DNA of 64,000 nt from Burkholderia ubonensis (GCF_001718695.1 NZ_CP013422.1:124001-188000), one strand, 5' to 3'; positions 1 to 9,040 are shown, counted from the stretch's first letter. Made by a program: numbers and translations. The notes: generated by a model not told the origin, from the sequence alone.

Positions 1-782
1 GTCGCGGCGATGATCGGCCGGGCGCTGGTGTGGTAGCCCGAGACGCGCAGGATCGTCATCCCCGGCAGGAACTGGCCGGTGAGACTGACGACGACCAGCG
101 GCAACGCGAGGCTGAGCGTGGTGCCGAGCGTCCATTCCGGCGCGATGAACACGGGCCGCGTGATGCTCGGCGATACGTTGCCGATGTGCGCGATCCCCAG
201 CAGCGTCGCGAGCGCGGCGCCCGTCAGCAGCACCAGCACGATGCTGTAGCGCGGCAGCAGGCGCCTGAAAATCACGTACGCGCCGATCATCCCGAAGCCG
301 AGCACCGGCTGCGCGGTCGCGGCCGAGAACGCATGCATGCCGAACGGCAGCAGGATGCCGGCCATCATCCCGCACGCGATGCCGCGCGGAATATGGCGGA
401 CCAGACGGTCGAAACCGCCGCTCACGCCGATCGCCAGCATGATCGCCGCGGCCGTCAGGTAGGCGCCGACGGCCTGGTTCAGCGACAGTTGCGGAAACAG
501 GCCGACGAGCAGCGCGGTGCCGGGCGCCGACCACGCGGTGATCACCGGCACCTTCAGCTTCCAGCTAGCGAACAGGCCCGACACGCCCGCGCCGATCGAA
601 ATCGCCCAGACCCACGACGCGACCATCTCGTTCGATACGTGCGCGGCCTGCGATGCCTGGAACAGGATCGCGAGCGGACCCGCATAGGAAATCAGCACCG
701 CCAGAAAGCCCGCGGTGATCGCGGACACCGACCAGTCGTTGCCGATCGAGCGGACCGCGCCGGGTGAGGAGTTGGGTTGCAT
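1..782 (-). CDS. benE: BenE family benzoate/H+ symporter, partial
   Basis: This is an inner-membrane secondary transporter, most likely importing benzoate or a related aromatic acid with protons. The ATG is at 782-780 and the frame stays open to the left edge, so about 260 N-terminal residues of the roughly 390-400 usual for the family are present. The translation is almost continuous hydrophobic helices. It carries family-like stretches, for example FLAVLISYAGPLAI near residue 26 and WSAPGTALLVGLFP near residue 83. No benzoate-degradation gene lies in view. An ATTGCC/GGCAAT inverted repeat at 869-889 sits upstream and could be a regulator site. Family assignment is firm; substrate is inferred. 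Confidence 0.85.
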   Translation of the reverse strand, partial: MQPNSSPGAVRSIGNDWSVSAITAGFLAVLISYAGPLAILFQASQAAHVSNEMVASWVWAISIGAGVSGLFASWKLKVPVITAWSAPGTALLVGLFPQLSLNQAVGAYLTAAAIMLAIGVSGGFDRLVRHIPRGIACGMMAGILLPFGMHAFSAATAQPVLGFGMIGAYVIFRRLLPRYSIVLVLLTGAALATLLGIAHIGNVSPSITRPVFIAPEWTLGTTLSLALPLVVVSLTGQFLPGMTILRVSGYHTSARPIIAA

Positions 783-868
783 CGTCGTTCGGAGAGGGCG
801 GCGCGCGGCCGCGGGCGGAGGCGGAGCGAATGATCGTGGGCGGCTCCGGACGAGCCGTCATTCTGGCC

Positions 869-889
869 ATTGCCGACGCAATTGGCAAT
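869..889. promoter_or_regulatory. inverted repeat upstream of benE
   Basis: ATTGCC (869-874) and GGCAAT (884-889) are exact inverted arms separated by 9 bases. They lie about 90 bases upstream of the benE start in an otherwise empty 258-base gap. This geometry suits a dimeric regulator such as a LysR-type protein, but no matching regulator gene is in view. Function is inferred. Confidence 0.3.
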
Positions 890-1040
890 TCGGCGGTAGA
901 GCGCCGCATTGCGCTGGCGTCGGCGTTTCGTAAGGAATGCGCAGGGGGCGTGGACGGCGCGCCGTTGCGCGCAACGGCCGCCGCAACGGGCGGCTTCGCG
1001 ACGCGACCGACGCGCTACGCGCTCGCGCGCATGACGTGCG

Positions 1041-2066
1041 TCAGGTACTGATCCGGAGATACCCGTCGACCACGGCGACCGTCGCGCCGCAGCCTGTGGA
1101 CAGCGATGCGGTGCCGCGCTCGAACGGATGCACCGGCGCATCGGTCGGCCGCCACGCGTAGCGCGCGAGCAATGCCCGGTAGCCGCCGCGGATCACGAAG
1201 CCGCCGCACTTGTCCGCATACGCGTCGCGCCGCATCCGGTACGCGCGCGGCAGGTCGTACCAAGGCAGCTTCGGGAGGTCGTGATGCACGAGGTGGTAGT
1301 TGTTGTTCAGGTACAGGAGCCGCATCGCGAAGCCGGCCTCGTTGATCGCGATGCGCGCCTTCGGATCGCGGGCGGCGCGATGCTCGTACAGCGAGCGGAT
1401 CATCGCGAGCGAGTGCGCGGGCCACGTGACCGCGAGCAGGTAGTACCACCAGGGCACGCCGATCGCGAGCTGCAGCCACGCGAGCAGCGCGACGACGCAC
1501 GCGACGTGCGCGGTCCACATCGGCAGATAGCGCAGGTCGCCGCGCCGGAACGCCGCGAACGACGCGGCGAACATCGCGGCGACGCTCGCCGGCGGGCCGA
1601 CCACGAGCCGCCCGATGAAGGTCTTGCGTGCGACCCACAGCGCGCGGCGCCAGCGCGGCAGCGCTGCCCATTGCCGGGGCGACAGGTAGTTCGTTTCCGG
1701 ATCGACGCCGGGCACGGTGAGGTCTTCGTCGCGATGATGGTCGAGATGCGTATCGCGATACAGCGTGTACGGATACCAGACCGACAGCGGCGGATAGCCG
1801 AGCAGTTGGTTCACGCGCGCCGAGCGCGTCGGATGGCCGTGCAGCAGCTCATGCTGCAGCGACAGGTGCCACGCGCACAGCAGGATCAGCGGCGGCGTTG
1901 CGGCGGCGAGCGGCAACGCGCCCGCGCGCACGAGCAGCAGTACGGCGAGCCAGCCGCCGTAGATGACGGCGATCAGAAGCCAGGTCGGCCATTCGGTGCG
2001 CGCCGTGAAGCGGGCGTCGAGCGCCGCGATCGCGCGTGCGTGATCGACGTCGAAGTATTCAGCCAT
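1041..2066 (-). CDS. membrane fatty acid desaturase
   Basis: A 341-residue integral-membrane di-iron desaturase that introduces a double bond into an acyl chain or related lipid. The three histidine clusters are visible: HELLHGH at 72-78, HLDHH at 107-111 and HLVHH at 258-262. Hydrophobic segments run around 29-68 and 185-215. The frame could open upstream at 2180, but the start at 2066 (MAEYFDVDHARA) gives a normal family length; the preceding 38 residues look like noncoding sequence. It is divergent from the PhnD-like gene at 2372. The exact lipid substrate cannot be read from the sequence. Confidence 0.85.
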   Translation of the reverse strand: MAEYFDVDHARAIAALDARFTARTEWPTWLLIAVIYGGWLAVLLLVRAGALPLAAATPPLILLCAWHLSLQHELLHGHPTRSARVNQLLGYPPLSVWYPYTLYRDTHLDHHRDEDLTVPGVDPETNYLSPRQWAALPRWRRALWVARKTFIGRLVVGPPASVAAMFAASFAAFRRGDLRYLPMWTAHVACVVALLAWLQLAIGVPWWYYLLAVTWPAHSLAMIRSLYEHRAARDPKARIAINEAGFAMRLLYLNNNYHLVHHDLPKLPWYDLPRAYRMRRDAYADKCGGFVIRGGYRALLARYAWRPTDAPVHPFERGTASLSTGCGATVAVVDGYLRIST

Positions 2067-2371
2067 GGTGTGAAACGGGATGAAGTGCGCCGTCGGCGCG
2101 AAAGGCGGCAAGCGGACGAATGCGTCGATGCAGCGCACGCTCGATGTGCCCGCAGGTGTTTCGCCGGTGGCGGCCGTCACCAGGGCGGAATCCGACGGCG
2201 CCGCGCCATTTGAACGCTAACGGCGCGGCGTCGGCGCGCCAACCAAGCGTTTCGCATTTGCTTATCGCCGCGCGGCGCATAAGCATCGTTCGCGCGCTCG
2301 TGTTTCGGTGCCTGCGGAAGTTCGATCGAGCGTGCTTCCCGCGGTGCAGCGCCGCTGCGTAGAATGCGCGG
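2067..2371. promoter_or_regulatory. divergent intergenic region with inverted repeat
   Basis: This gap separates the divergent desaturase and PhnD-like genes and should hold both promoters. It has an exact inverted repeat, TGCTTAT at 2259-2265 and ATAAGCA at 2279-2285, around a G+C-rich 13-base core that is itself nearly palindromic. I see no convincing -35/-10 pair. The repeat is a plausible operator or hairpin; role is inferred. Confidence 0.3.
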
Positions 2372-3196
2372 ATGAGCCGCTGGATTGCCGGACTGCCGAT
2401 GTACAACGTGACGCCGCGCCACACCGCGCTGTGGCGCGCGCTGCTGCGCGACGCGCTCGACGCCTTCGCGCACGCGGGCGGGCCGGCCGGCATCGCGCTG
2501 CGCGACGAACCGTTCGGCGAGCTGCTGTCCTTCTGGCGCCGCGACGATCTGCTGCTGTCGCAGACCTGCGGATATCCGTACCGGATGCTCGGGCTCGGCG
2601 ATGCCGTGCGCCTGATCGCGACGCCCGCTTTCGACGTGAAAGGTTGTGAAGGCGCGCATTATCGCAGCGTGCTCGTCGTGTGGGCGCGCGCGCACGCGGG
2701 CGGCGCGACGACGCTCGCCGCGTGTCGCGGCCTGCGTGCCGCATACAACGGCGACGATTCGCACAGCGGGATGAACGCGTTCCGGCATGCGGTCGCGCCG
2801 CATGCGCGCGACGGGCGCTTCTTCGCGTCGGCGGCGCCGTTCGGTTCGCATCTGAACGTGCTGCGCGCGCTGGGTGGGAACGAAGCGGACTGCGCGGCGA
2901 TCGATTGCGTGACGTTCGCCTACGTGCGCGACGCGCTGCCCGGCCTGCTGCGCGGCGTGCGCGCGATCGGCATGACCGCGCCGGCGCCGGGTCTGCCGCT
3001 GATCGCGTCGCGCGCGCTCGGCGATGCGCAGGCGGTGCTGCTGCGCGACGCGCTCGATTATGCCGTCGCGGTTGATGCCGAGCGCGCGCGTGTGCTCCGG
3101 TTGCGCGGGTTCGAGCGCCTCGCGCCGGACGACTACGCGGCGATCGAGCGGTTCGCGACCGAGGCCGCGGCGCTCGGCTACCCGGCGCTGGGCTGA
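2372..3196 (+). CDS. PhnD/SsuA/transferrin-like substrate-binding protein
   Basis: A 274-residue protein resembling periplasmic binding components of phosphate/phosphonate-type ABC importers. Family-like features are the YNVTPRHTALWRALLRDAL opening, the CGYPYR segment near residue 68, and the GDDSHSGMNAFRHAV segment around 127-141. There is no convincing signal peptide, and no permease or ATPase gene adjoins it. It may therefore be a stand-alone or cytoplasmic relative rather than a working transporter component. It converges on dbpA with only 16 bases between the stops. The fold family is likely; ligand and role are unknown. Confidence 0.65.
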   Translation: MSRWIAGLPMYNVTPRHTALWRALLRDALDAFAHAGGPAGIALRDEPFGELLSFWRRDDLLLSQTCGYPYRMLGLGDAVRLIATPAFDVKGCEGAHYRSVLVVWARAHAGGATTLAACRGLRAAYNGDDSHSGMNAFRHAVAPHARDGRFFASAAPFGSHLNVLRALGGNEADCAAIDCVTFAYVRDALPGLLRGVRAIGMTAPAPGLPLIASRALGDAQAVLLRDALDYAVAVDAERARVLRLRGFERLAPDDYAAIERFATEAAALGYPALG

Positions 3197-3212
3197 AGCA
3201 GCCCGCCCGGCG

Positions 3213-4610
3213 TCACTCGTCCATCAGCCGGACCTTCACCCGCTTGCCCTTGATCTTGCCCGCGTTGAGCTTGCGCAGCGCGTCGCGCGCGATGCCGCGC
3301 TCGACCGCGACGTACGTCGAGAACTCGGTCACGTTGATCTTGCCGATCTGCGCGCCGCTGAAGCCAGCGTCGCCCGTCAGCGCGCCCAGCACGTCGCCGG
3401 GACGGATCTTGTCCTTGCGGCCGCCGAGGATCTGCAGCGTTTCCATCGGCGGCAGCAGCGGTTCGCTGCTGGCGTCGGCCTTCAGCTCGGCGAGCGGGTG
3501 CCATTCGACTTCGCGCTTCAGCGCCTGCTCGATGCCGCCGACGCGCCCCATCTCGTCCATGCTCGCGAGGCTCAGCGCCCAGCCGTCCTGGTCCGCGCGG
3601 CCCGTGCGGCCGATGCGGTGCACGTGCACTTCGGGATCGGGCGTCACGTCGACGTTGATCACCGCCTCGAGCTGCGCGATGTCGAGGCCGCGCGCGGCGA
3701 CGTCGGTCGCGACCAGCACCGAGCAGCTGCGGTTCGCGAACTGGATCAGCACCTGGTCGCGTTCGCGCTGCTCGAGCTCGCCGTGCAATGCGAGCGCGTG
3801 GAAGCCCTGCGCGTGCAGCACGTCGAGCAGGTCGCGGCATTGCTGCTTCGTGTTGCAGAACGCGATCGTGCTGACCGGGCGATAGTGGTTCAGCAGCAGG
3901 CCGACCGCATGCAGCCGCTCGTCTTCGGTCACTTCGTAGAAGCGCTGGCGGATCTTGCTGTCGTCGTGCCGCTCCGCGAGCTTCACTTCCTTCGGATTGC
4001 GCAGGAACTGCTGGCTCAGCTTCGCGATGCCGTCCGGGTACGTGGCTGAGAACAGCAGCGTCTGGCGCGTCGGCGGGCATTGCCGCGCGACCTTCGCGAT
4101 GTCGTCGAAGAAGCCCATGTCGAGCATCCGGTCCGCCTCGTCGAGCACGAGCGTGTTCAGCGCGTCGAGCGCGAGGGTGCCGCGGTCGAGGTGGTCCATG
4201 ATGCGGCCCGGCGTGCCGACGATGATGTGCGCGCCGTGTTCGAGGCTCTGCGTCTGCGGGCGCATCGGCGTGCCGCCGCACAGCGTCAGCACCTTCACGT
4301 TTTCCTCGGCGCGCGCGAGGCGGCGCACTTCCTGCGCGACCTGGTCGGCGAGCTCGCGCGTCGGGCACAGCACCATCGCCTGCACGTCGAAGCGGCGCGC
4401 GTCGAGGCGCGCCAGCAGCGCGAGCGAGAACGCGGCGGTCTTGCCGCTGCCGGTCTTCGCCTGTGCGATCAGGTCGTGGCCGGCCAGCGCGATCGGCAGG
4501 CTCGCGGCCTGGATCGGCGTCATGTCGGCATAGCCGAGCTGCGCGAGATTGGCGAGCGTGGCGGGCGTCAGCGGCAGCGTGCTGAACGGCGTGGCGGTCG
4601 GTTGGCTCAT
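3213..4610 (-). CDS. dbpA: ATP-dependent RNA helicase DbpA
   Basis: A 465-residue DEAD-box helicase that remodels 23S rRNA during large-subunit assembly. Helicase motifs in order are Walker A AKTGSGKT (51-58), PTRELA (83-88), DEAD (157-160), SAT (188-190) and HRIGRTGR (331-338). The C-terminal ~75 residues (ILGGRKDKIRPGDVLGAL onward) match the DbpA RNA-binding domain that recognises the hairpin-92 region of 23S rRNA. The start ATG (4610-4608) follows the stop of the upstream zinc-ribbon gene by one base, implying a two-gene transcript with translational coupling. Motifs are complete; nothing suggests inactivity. Confidence 0.93.
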   Translation of the reverse strand: MSQPTATPFSTLPLTPATLANLAQLGYADMTPIQAASLPIALAGHDLIAQAKTGSGKTAAFSLALLARLDARRFDVQAMVLCPTRELADQVAQEVRRLARAEENVKVLTLCGGTPMRPQTQSLEHGAHIIVGTPGRIMDHLDRGTLALDALNTLVLDEADRMLDMGFFDDIAKVARQCPPTRQTLLFSATYPDGIAKLSQQFLRNPKEVKLAERHDDSKIRQRFYEVTEDERLHAVGLLLNHYRPVSTIAFCNTKQQCRDLLDVLHAQGFHALALHGELEQRERDQVLIQFANRSCSVLVATDVAARGLDIAQLEAVINVDVTPDPEVHVHRIGRTGRADQDGWALSLASMDEMGRVGGIEQALKREVEWHPLAELKADASSEPLLPPMETLQILGGRKDKIRPGDVLGALTGDAGFSGAQIGKINVTEFSTYVAVERGIARDALRKLNAGKIKGKRVKVRLMDE

Positions 4611-4611
4611 G

Positions 4612-4815
4612 TCAGGACAGGTCTCCGAGGTAAGGGCGGCCTTCCATCTGTTCGTAGACGACGGTGCCGTCTTCGGCTTCGAAGCGCTCGAGATAGTTGC
4701 GCGCGCCGCACAGCGGGCAGCGGAACAGCAGACCCTGGCCTTCGTCCTTGATGACGACGTCGGATTCTTCCCACTGCGTGCCGCAGCTCTGGTTTCGGCA
4801 GGTAAACACGGTCAT
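4612..4815 (-). CDS. small zinc-ribbon protein
   Basis: A 67-residue protein with two cysteine pairs (CRNQSC near 6-11 and CPLC near 33-36) spaced to bind one zinc ion. The rest is acidic and polar with no membrane segment. I chose the start at MTVFTCRNQ because the 28 upstream in-frame residues are arginine/proline-rich and look like noncoding sequence. It lies immediately upstream of dbpA in the same direction (stop and next ATG one base apart), so the two are very probably co-expressed. A nucleic-acid or ribosome-related role is suggested only by that context; I do not recognise a named family. Confidence 0.7.
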   Translation of the reverse strand: MTVFTCRNQSCGTQWEESDVVIKDEGQGLLFRCPLCGARNYLERFEAEDGTVVYEQMEGRPYLGDLS

Positions 4816-5218
4816 TCTCCAGCTGAATTCGGTTGGTGGCGCGCCCGGCGGGCGCGGCAACGGCGTGCGGCGCTCGCGCGGCTCGGGCGCGGGCCGCACC
4901 GGCGGTCGCGGGGACCGCGGCGATGCGGATGGGTGGAGCGGGCGGCGACGGCGTCGCGCGTGCCCGCAATTCTAGCGGATGCGGCGCACCGGCAGTCGGG
5001 CATTCGGGCGGGCGCGCGGCGAGCGGGCCGATACGGCGGCAGCGCGCAACGGCGCGAATGCCGCGGCCGGCCGGTTGCGGCGGCCCGGACGCGGCCGCAA
5101 CGACGGAAAGCGAACGCGTGCGGCCCGACCTGTGCGCTCGCGGCACGGCGCGAAGCGCGCCCGCCGATCGTCGAGCCGCGGCGCGGCATCGCGGGCCGGC
5201 GTTCGCGCCTGCCTCAGG
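4816..5218. other. 403-base intergenic region, no gene seen
   Basis: Very G+C-rich sequence between the zinc-ribbon gene and the lipoprotein gene. Several frames are open across it, but their translations are arginine/alanine-rich and low in complexity, as expected for noncoding DNA of this composition. The promoter of the zinc-ribbon/dbpA unit should lie near its left end; no clear -35/-10 pair is visible. Confidence 0.4.
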
Positions 5219-5539
5219 TCAATTCGCGACGCCGTTCCCGCAGAACTGCTCGTACGCCTGCGCGCTGTTCGCGAAGCCGCGCGCGTGCGCGAGCTCCCAT
5301 GGACGCTCGCATTGCTGCGTGTGCGCGCACCACGCGTAGCCGGCCGAGCCGATGCAGCCGTGCGCGTCGCGATCGCCGCCGAGTGCGGGCGGCGTGACCT
5401 GGGCGGTCTGCGTGCTCGGCGCGGACCGTCCGGCGACGTCCGGTGGAAGCGGCGACGGCGGTTCGGTGGTGCAGGCGGTCAATGCGAGCGCGAGCGCGAA
5501 TGCGGCGGCGAGCGAGACGGAAGGCATGACGGGTTTCAT
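5219..5539 (-). CDS. small cysteine-rich lipoprotein
   Basis: A 106-residue predicted lipoprotein. MKPVMPSVSLAAAFALALAL is followed by LTAC, a lipobox with the lipidated Cys at about residue 23. A proline-rich spacer leads to a conserved-looking C-terminal module, GCIGSAGYAWCAHTQQCERP, with a further Cys near the end that may allow two disulfides. Modules of this CxxSAGYxWC...CxRPWE type occur in small exported proteins often loosely labelled as peptidases; no catalytic residues are evident here. The ATG at 5539 was preferred because GGAG lies upstream and the n-region is then normal. Function unknown. Confidence 0.65.
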   Translation of the reverse strand: MKPVMPSVSLAAAFALALALTACTTEPPSPLPPDVAGRSAPSTQTAQVTPPALGGDRDAHGCIGSAGYAWCAHTQQCERPWELAHARGFANSAQAYEQFCGNGVAN

Positions 5540-5599
5540 GACGGGGTGCTCCATGGGATGACGATCGACGCGGATGCCGGCGCGGGCGGGAACGGACGC

Positions 5600-6088
5600 T
5601 TACGCATCGGGCACCGGCACGCGCGACGAGAACTTCACCTCGCGCAGCGCGAGGCTCGACTGAATCGACGACACGCCGGCCTGCTTCCTCAGCACGCGTT
5701 CGACGAACGTGGCATACGCGTCGAGATCGGACGCGACCACCTGAAGAATGTAGTCGGCCGCGCCGGTGATCTTGTGGCACGACGTCACTTCGTCGTGACT
5801 GCGCATCACGTCCTCGAAATGATCGGCGTCCTGGTCCGAATGCATGTTGAACGTGACGTGCACGAACGCGAACACGTTCATTCCGAGCGCGCGGCGGTCG
5901 AGATTGGCCTGATAGCCGGTGATCACCCGTTCGTCCTCGAGCCGCTTGCGCCGCCGCCAGCATGGCGTGACGCTCAACGACAGGCGCTCGCCGAGCGTCG
6001 CATTCGATAGCGCGCCGTCGTCCTGCAGCATGCGCAGCATCGCGCGGTCGACGCCGTCCAGTTCGAGCGGAGCGCGATTTTTGCTCAT
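5600..6088 (-). CDS. Lrp/AsnC family transcriptional regulator
   Basis: A 162-residue Lrp/AsnC regulator. The N-terminal winged HTH (about 10-60: LDGVDRAMLRMLQDDGALSN, then the SVTPCWRRRKRLE recognition-helix region) is followed by an AsnC-type ligand/oligomerisation domain with the family-typical GAADYILQVVASDLDAY near 107-123. It is divergent from the acetylpolyamine amidohydrolase gene at 6213 across a 124-base gap. A role in controlling that gene, for example in response to a polyamine or amino acid, is a reasonable inference from the arrangement. The ligand is unknown. Confidence 0.88.
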   Translation of the reverse strand: MSKNRAPLELDGVDRAMLRMLQDDGALSNATLGERLSLSVTPCWRRRKRLEDERVITGYQANLDRRALGMNVFAFVHVTFNMHSDQDADHFEDVMRSHDEVTSCHKITGAADYILQVVASDLDAYATFVERVLRKQAGVSSIQSSLALREVKFSSRVPVPDA

Positions 6089-6212
6089 TGAGTGATCTCC
6101 GTAGGCGGTTTTTTCGAAATTGTAGGAAACGGCGAAGTCGAAAGCAAAACAATCGCCATCGGGCGTCGATAGACTGTCGCCTCAGTCACGCGTTTCACTG
6201 GAACGGCCAACC

Positions 6213-7250
6213 ATGCTCACGATCTATAGCAGCGATCACCATCTGCATCGCGGCGTCGAACTGAAAGACGGCGCGATCACCGATTCGTTCGAAAACCCGC
6301 TGCGCGCCGAGACGGTGCTCGCGCAGGTGCGCGCGGCGGGCCTCGGCGACGTGCTCGTGCCGCGCGCGTTCGACCCCGCCTGCTACGCCGGCGCGCACAG
6401 CGCGCGTTACGTCGAGTTTCTTGCCGGTGCGTGGGACGAGTGGGCCGCGAGCGGCCGCAGCTGCCAGGCGCTGCCGCTGGTGTGGCCGGTGCGCGCGATG
6501 CCGTCGGCGGCGGCGCTGCCCGATTTCATCGACGGCAAGCTCGGCTTCTTCGCGATGGACGCCGGTGCGCCGATCAATGCCGGCACGTGGGACGCCGTGC
6601 GCGCGAGCGCGAATTCCGCGCTTACCGCGGCGGACCTGCTGTCGAACGGCGGCGCGCGTGCGGCGTTCGCGCTGTGCCGGCCGCCCGGTCATCATGCGGG
6701 TCGCGAATACATGGGCGGTTACTGCTATCTGAACAACGCGGCGATCGCCGCGCAGCGCGGCATCGCGAGCGGCGCTGCGCGCGTTGCGATAGTCGACGTC
6801 GATTTCCACCACGGCAACGGCACGCAGGACATCTTCTACGATCGCGCGGACGTGCTGTTCGCGTCGATCCACGGCGAGCCGGCCGTGTGCTATCCGTACT
6901 TCTCCGGCTACGCGCACGAGCGCGGCAGCGGCGCGGGCGACGGCTTCAACCTGAATCTGCCGTTGCCGAAGGGCACGCAGTGGGACGCGTATGCGCGTGC
7001 GCTCGAGCACGCGGCGGCAGCGGTCGCCGCGCATGCGCCCGATCTGCTGGTCGTATCGCTCGGCGTCGACACGTTCGAGCACGACCCGATCAGCCACTTC
7101 AAGCTGCGCTCGCCCGACTACCTGCGCATCGGCGAGGCGCTCGCGCGGCTGCGCGTGCCGACGCTGTTCGTGATGGAAGGCGGGTATATGGTCGACGAAA
7201 TCGGCGTGAATGCGGTGAACGTGTTGCTTGGTTTCGAAGGGCGGGCGTAG
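6213..7250 (+). CDS. histone deacetylase-like acetylpolyamine amidohydrolase
   Basis: A 345-residue zinc amidohydrolase of the HDAC/AcuC/AphA superfamily, most likely removing acetyl groups from acetylated polyamines. Catalytic features are RPPGHHA with the His pair H160/H161, DVDFHHGNG supplying zinc ligands D197 and H199, a third ligand at D286 (SLGVDTFEHDP), and the transition-state tyrosine Y325 in MEGGY. The length suits the acetylpolyamine branch. The protein has no signal peptide and should be cytoplasmic. It is divergent from the Lrp-type regulator at 5600-6088, the likely local controller. Confidence 0.88.
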   Translation: MLTIYSSDHHLHRGVELKDGAITDSFENPLRAETVLAQVRAAGLGDVLVPRAFDPACYAGAHSARYVEFLAGAWDEWAASGRSCQALPLVWPVRAMPSAAALPDFIDGKLGFFAMDAGAPINAGTWDAVRASANSALTAADLLSNGGARAAFALCRPPGHHAGREYMGGYCYLNNAAIAAQRGIASGAARVAIVDVDFHHGNGTQDIFYDRADVLFASIHGEPAVCYPYFSGYAHERGSGAGDGFNLNLPLPKGTQWDAYARALEHAAAAVAAHAPDLLVVSLGVDTFEHDPISHFKLRSPDYLRIGEALARLRVPTLFVMEGGYMVDEIGVNAVNVLLGFEGRA

Positions 7251-7264
7251 GCGTTTCGCTGCGT

Positions 7265-7292
7265 TGTTGAACCGCTGAACCGCTGAACCGCC
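7265..7292. repeat. short tandem repeat of CTGAACCG
   Basis: Directly after the amidohydrolase gene the octamer (CTGAACCG-like) occurs three times in tandem, followed by a small GCCGCTTCGGC hairpin. It lies in the convergent gap before the mscS gene and may contribute to transcription termination, though no T-run follows. Confidence 0.4.
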
Positions 7293-7465
7293 GCTTCGGC
7301 GAGCAGCGGCGATGCCGATCGAGCGCCCGCTGCGCCGCGCAGCCGCGCGACCATGCGGGCAACCGATCGAGGTACGAATTACGTGACGTACGCGACGCCG
7401 CGCATGCCGGAGCGTATCGCGCGGCGTGTCCTCGCGCGATACGCGCGGTCATGCACCGCGCCGCC

Positions 7466-8341
7466 TCACGACACCTGCGCGCGATGCGGATCGGCGCGTC
7501 GTTGCTGCTCGGCGTCGTGCACGATATGCAGCTCGCGGGTGCGGATCGGCAGTGCGCAGTCCGCATCGTCGAGCGTCTTGCGCACCTGGCGCGCGAGACG
7601 CCAGCGGGTCGCCCAGAACTTGTCGGTGTGGGTCCACACGCGCACGTTCGCGATCGCGGTGCTGTCGTCGAAGCGCATCACCATCACGTCGGGCGCAGGA
7701 TCGCTCAGCACGTCGGGGTCGGCTTCGGCCAGCGCGCGCAGCGCGCCGAGTGCACGATCGATGTCGTCGTGCACCGACACCTCCACTTCGAGATCGAGAC
7801 GGCGCGTCGGATTGCGCGTGTAGTTGCGGATCGAGCTGCCCCACAGCGCGCTGTTCGGCACGTATTCGCAGATGCCGTCGGGTTTGGTCAGCCGTGTCAT
7901 GAACAGGCCGACCTCGTCCACGGTGCCCGCGACGCCGGTGCCGCCGTCGATGTAGTCGCCGACCTTGAACGGCCGCAGCAGCAACAGCATGATGCCGGCC
8001 GCGATGTTCTGCATCGTGCCTTGCAGCGCGAGGCCGATCGCGAGGCCGGCCGCGCCGAGCACCGCGACGATGCTCGCGGTTTCGATGCCGAGCTGCGACA
8101 GCGCGCCGACGATCGCGACGATGCGGATGCCCCACACGGCGACGTCGCAGAGGATCGGGCGCAGCGTGACGTCCACGCGCTCCTTGTTCGCGAGCAGACG
8201 GTTCAGCCAGTTGCCGATGCGCTTCGACAGCCACCAGCCGACGACGAGCAACGCGAGGCCGGCGCAAAGCCTGATCGAAAGCGTCGACAACGCGTTCCAC
8301 AGGAACGTCCAGCGTTCCGGATGAAGATGATCGAGAAACAT
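7466..8341 (-). CDS. mscS: small-conductance mechanosensitive channel, MscS family
   Basis: A 291-residue channel of near-standard MscS length, opening under membrane tension to release solutes in hypo-osmotic shock. Two hydrophobic segments occupy about 15-35 and 60-82. The pore-lining TM3 is seen as VLGAAGLAIGLALQGTMQNI, with the glycine/alanine-rich pattern that packs the pore. The cytoplasmic beta domain follows (LLRPFKVGDYID, then PNSALWGSSIRNYTR). I chose the ATG at 8341 (MFLDHLHPERW); the longer in-frame extension is Arg/Ala-rich and unlike the family. It is convergent with the amidohydrolase gene. Confidence 0.88.
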   Translation of the reverse strand: MFLDHLHPERWTFLWNALSTLSIRLCAGLALLVVGWWLSKRIGNWLNRLLANKERVDVTLRPILCDVAVWGIRIVAIVGALSQLGIETASIVAVLGAAGLAIGLALQGTMQNIAAGIMLLLLRPFKVGDYIDGGTGVAGTVDEVGLFMTRLTKPDGICEYVPNSALWGSSIRNYTRNPTRRLDLEVEVSVHDDIDRALGALRALAEADPDVLSDPAPDVMVMRFDDSTAIANVRVWTHTDKFWATRWRLARQVRKTLDDADCALPIRTRELHIVHDAEQQRRADPHRAQVS

Positions 8342-8635
8342 GACGGGATTCCGGTTCGATGACAAAAGGCGCGACGTGATGCACGGCTCGTCGTCGGACG
8401 GCGCTGCGCTCGCACGTCGGCAGCCCTCGACTGTACAACCTTCCCGTGCGCGGCGCGAACGCAACCGGGCGGGACGCATGCAGTGTCGCGCCGATCGTGC
8501 GCGCGCGTGCGCGGCCTGATACACCTGACAGGCGAACATTTTCCGGATTGGCGATATCGTGCGGGCAGCGCGCGCGCGCGTTTCAGCGGCTTTTCAATCA
8601 ACCGGCCCGCGACGGGCCTTCACGAGGAAAATGCG

Positions 8636-9040
8636 ATGACGAAACCCGACTCACTGCGAGGCGACATCAAGGAGCAGGCCCAGGAAGCAGACCGACACAA
8701 CCTGGCGCGCCCGGCGACGAACGGTGCGTTGTGGGCGCGCGGCCTGACGACGCAACGCGTCGCCGATCTGTTCAGAACGCTGCCCGGCCTGGCCGGCCAC
8801 TGGATGCAGCTGCAGAACGAAGTCAACGCGGGCAATCGCTATTTCTACGGCGTGCAGAACGGCCACCAGACCACCGACGAAGGCAAGGAACTGATTCGGT
8901 GGATCGCCGATGCGGTGGTCAGCGCGGCGCAGAAGGCGTCGTTCGACTTCCCGTTGCAGCAGCTCCGCTTTACCGCCGACACCGGCTGGCTCAAGCTTCA
9001 GCGCGTGTCGGGGCGCGTGATGGTGATGTCGCGGCCGTGA
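8636..9040 (+). CDS. hypothetical protein, 134 residues
   Basis: The ATG at 8636 has a GAGG Shine-Dalgarno core about 9 bases upstream (CACGAGGAAA). The product is soluble and of mixed composition, with no signal peptide, membrane segment or recognisable motif. Its second half looks like an alternating beta/helix protein (FDFPLQQLRFTADTGWLKLQ). It stands alone, divergent from mscS and convergent with the TlpA-fusion gene. I do not recognise a family; natural codon use and the ribosome site support its being real. Confidence 0.6.
   Translation: MTKPDSLRGDIKEQAQEADRHNLARPATNGALWARGLTTQRVADLFRTLPGLAGHWMQLQNEVNAGNRYFYGVQNGHQTTDEGKELIRWIADAVVSAAQKASFDFPLQQLRFTADTGWLKLQRVSGRVMVMSRP

Noticed and set aside
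4833..5339. Plus-strand frames in the gap beside the zinc-ribbon gene
   Set aside because: The products are Arg/Ala/Gly-rich, with no ribosome site or motif.
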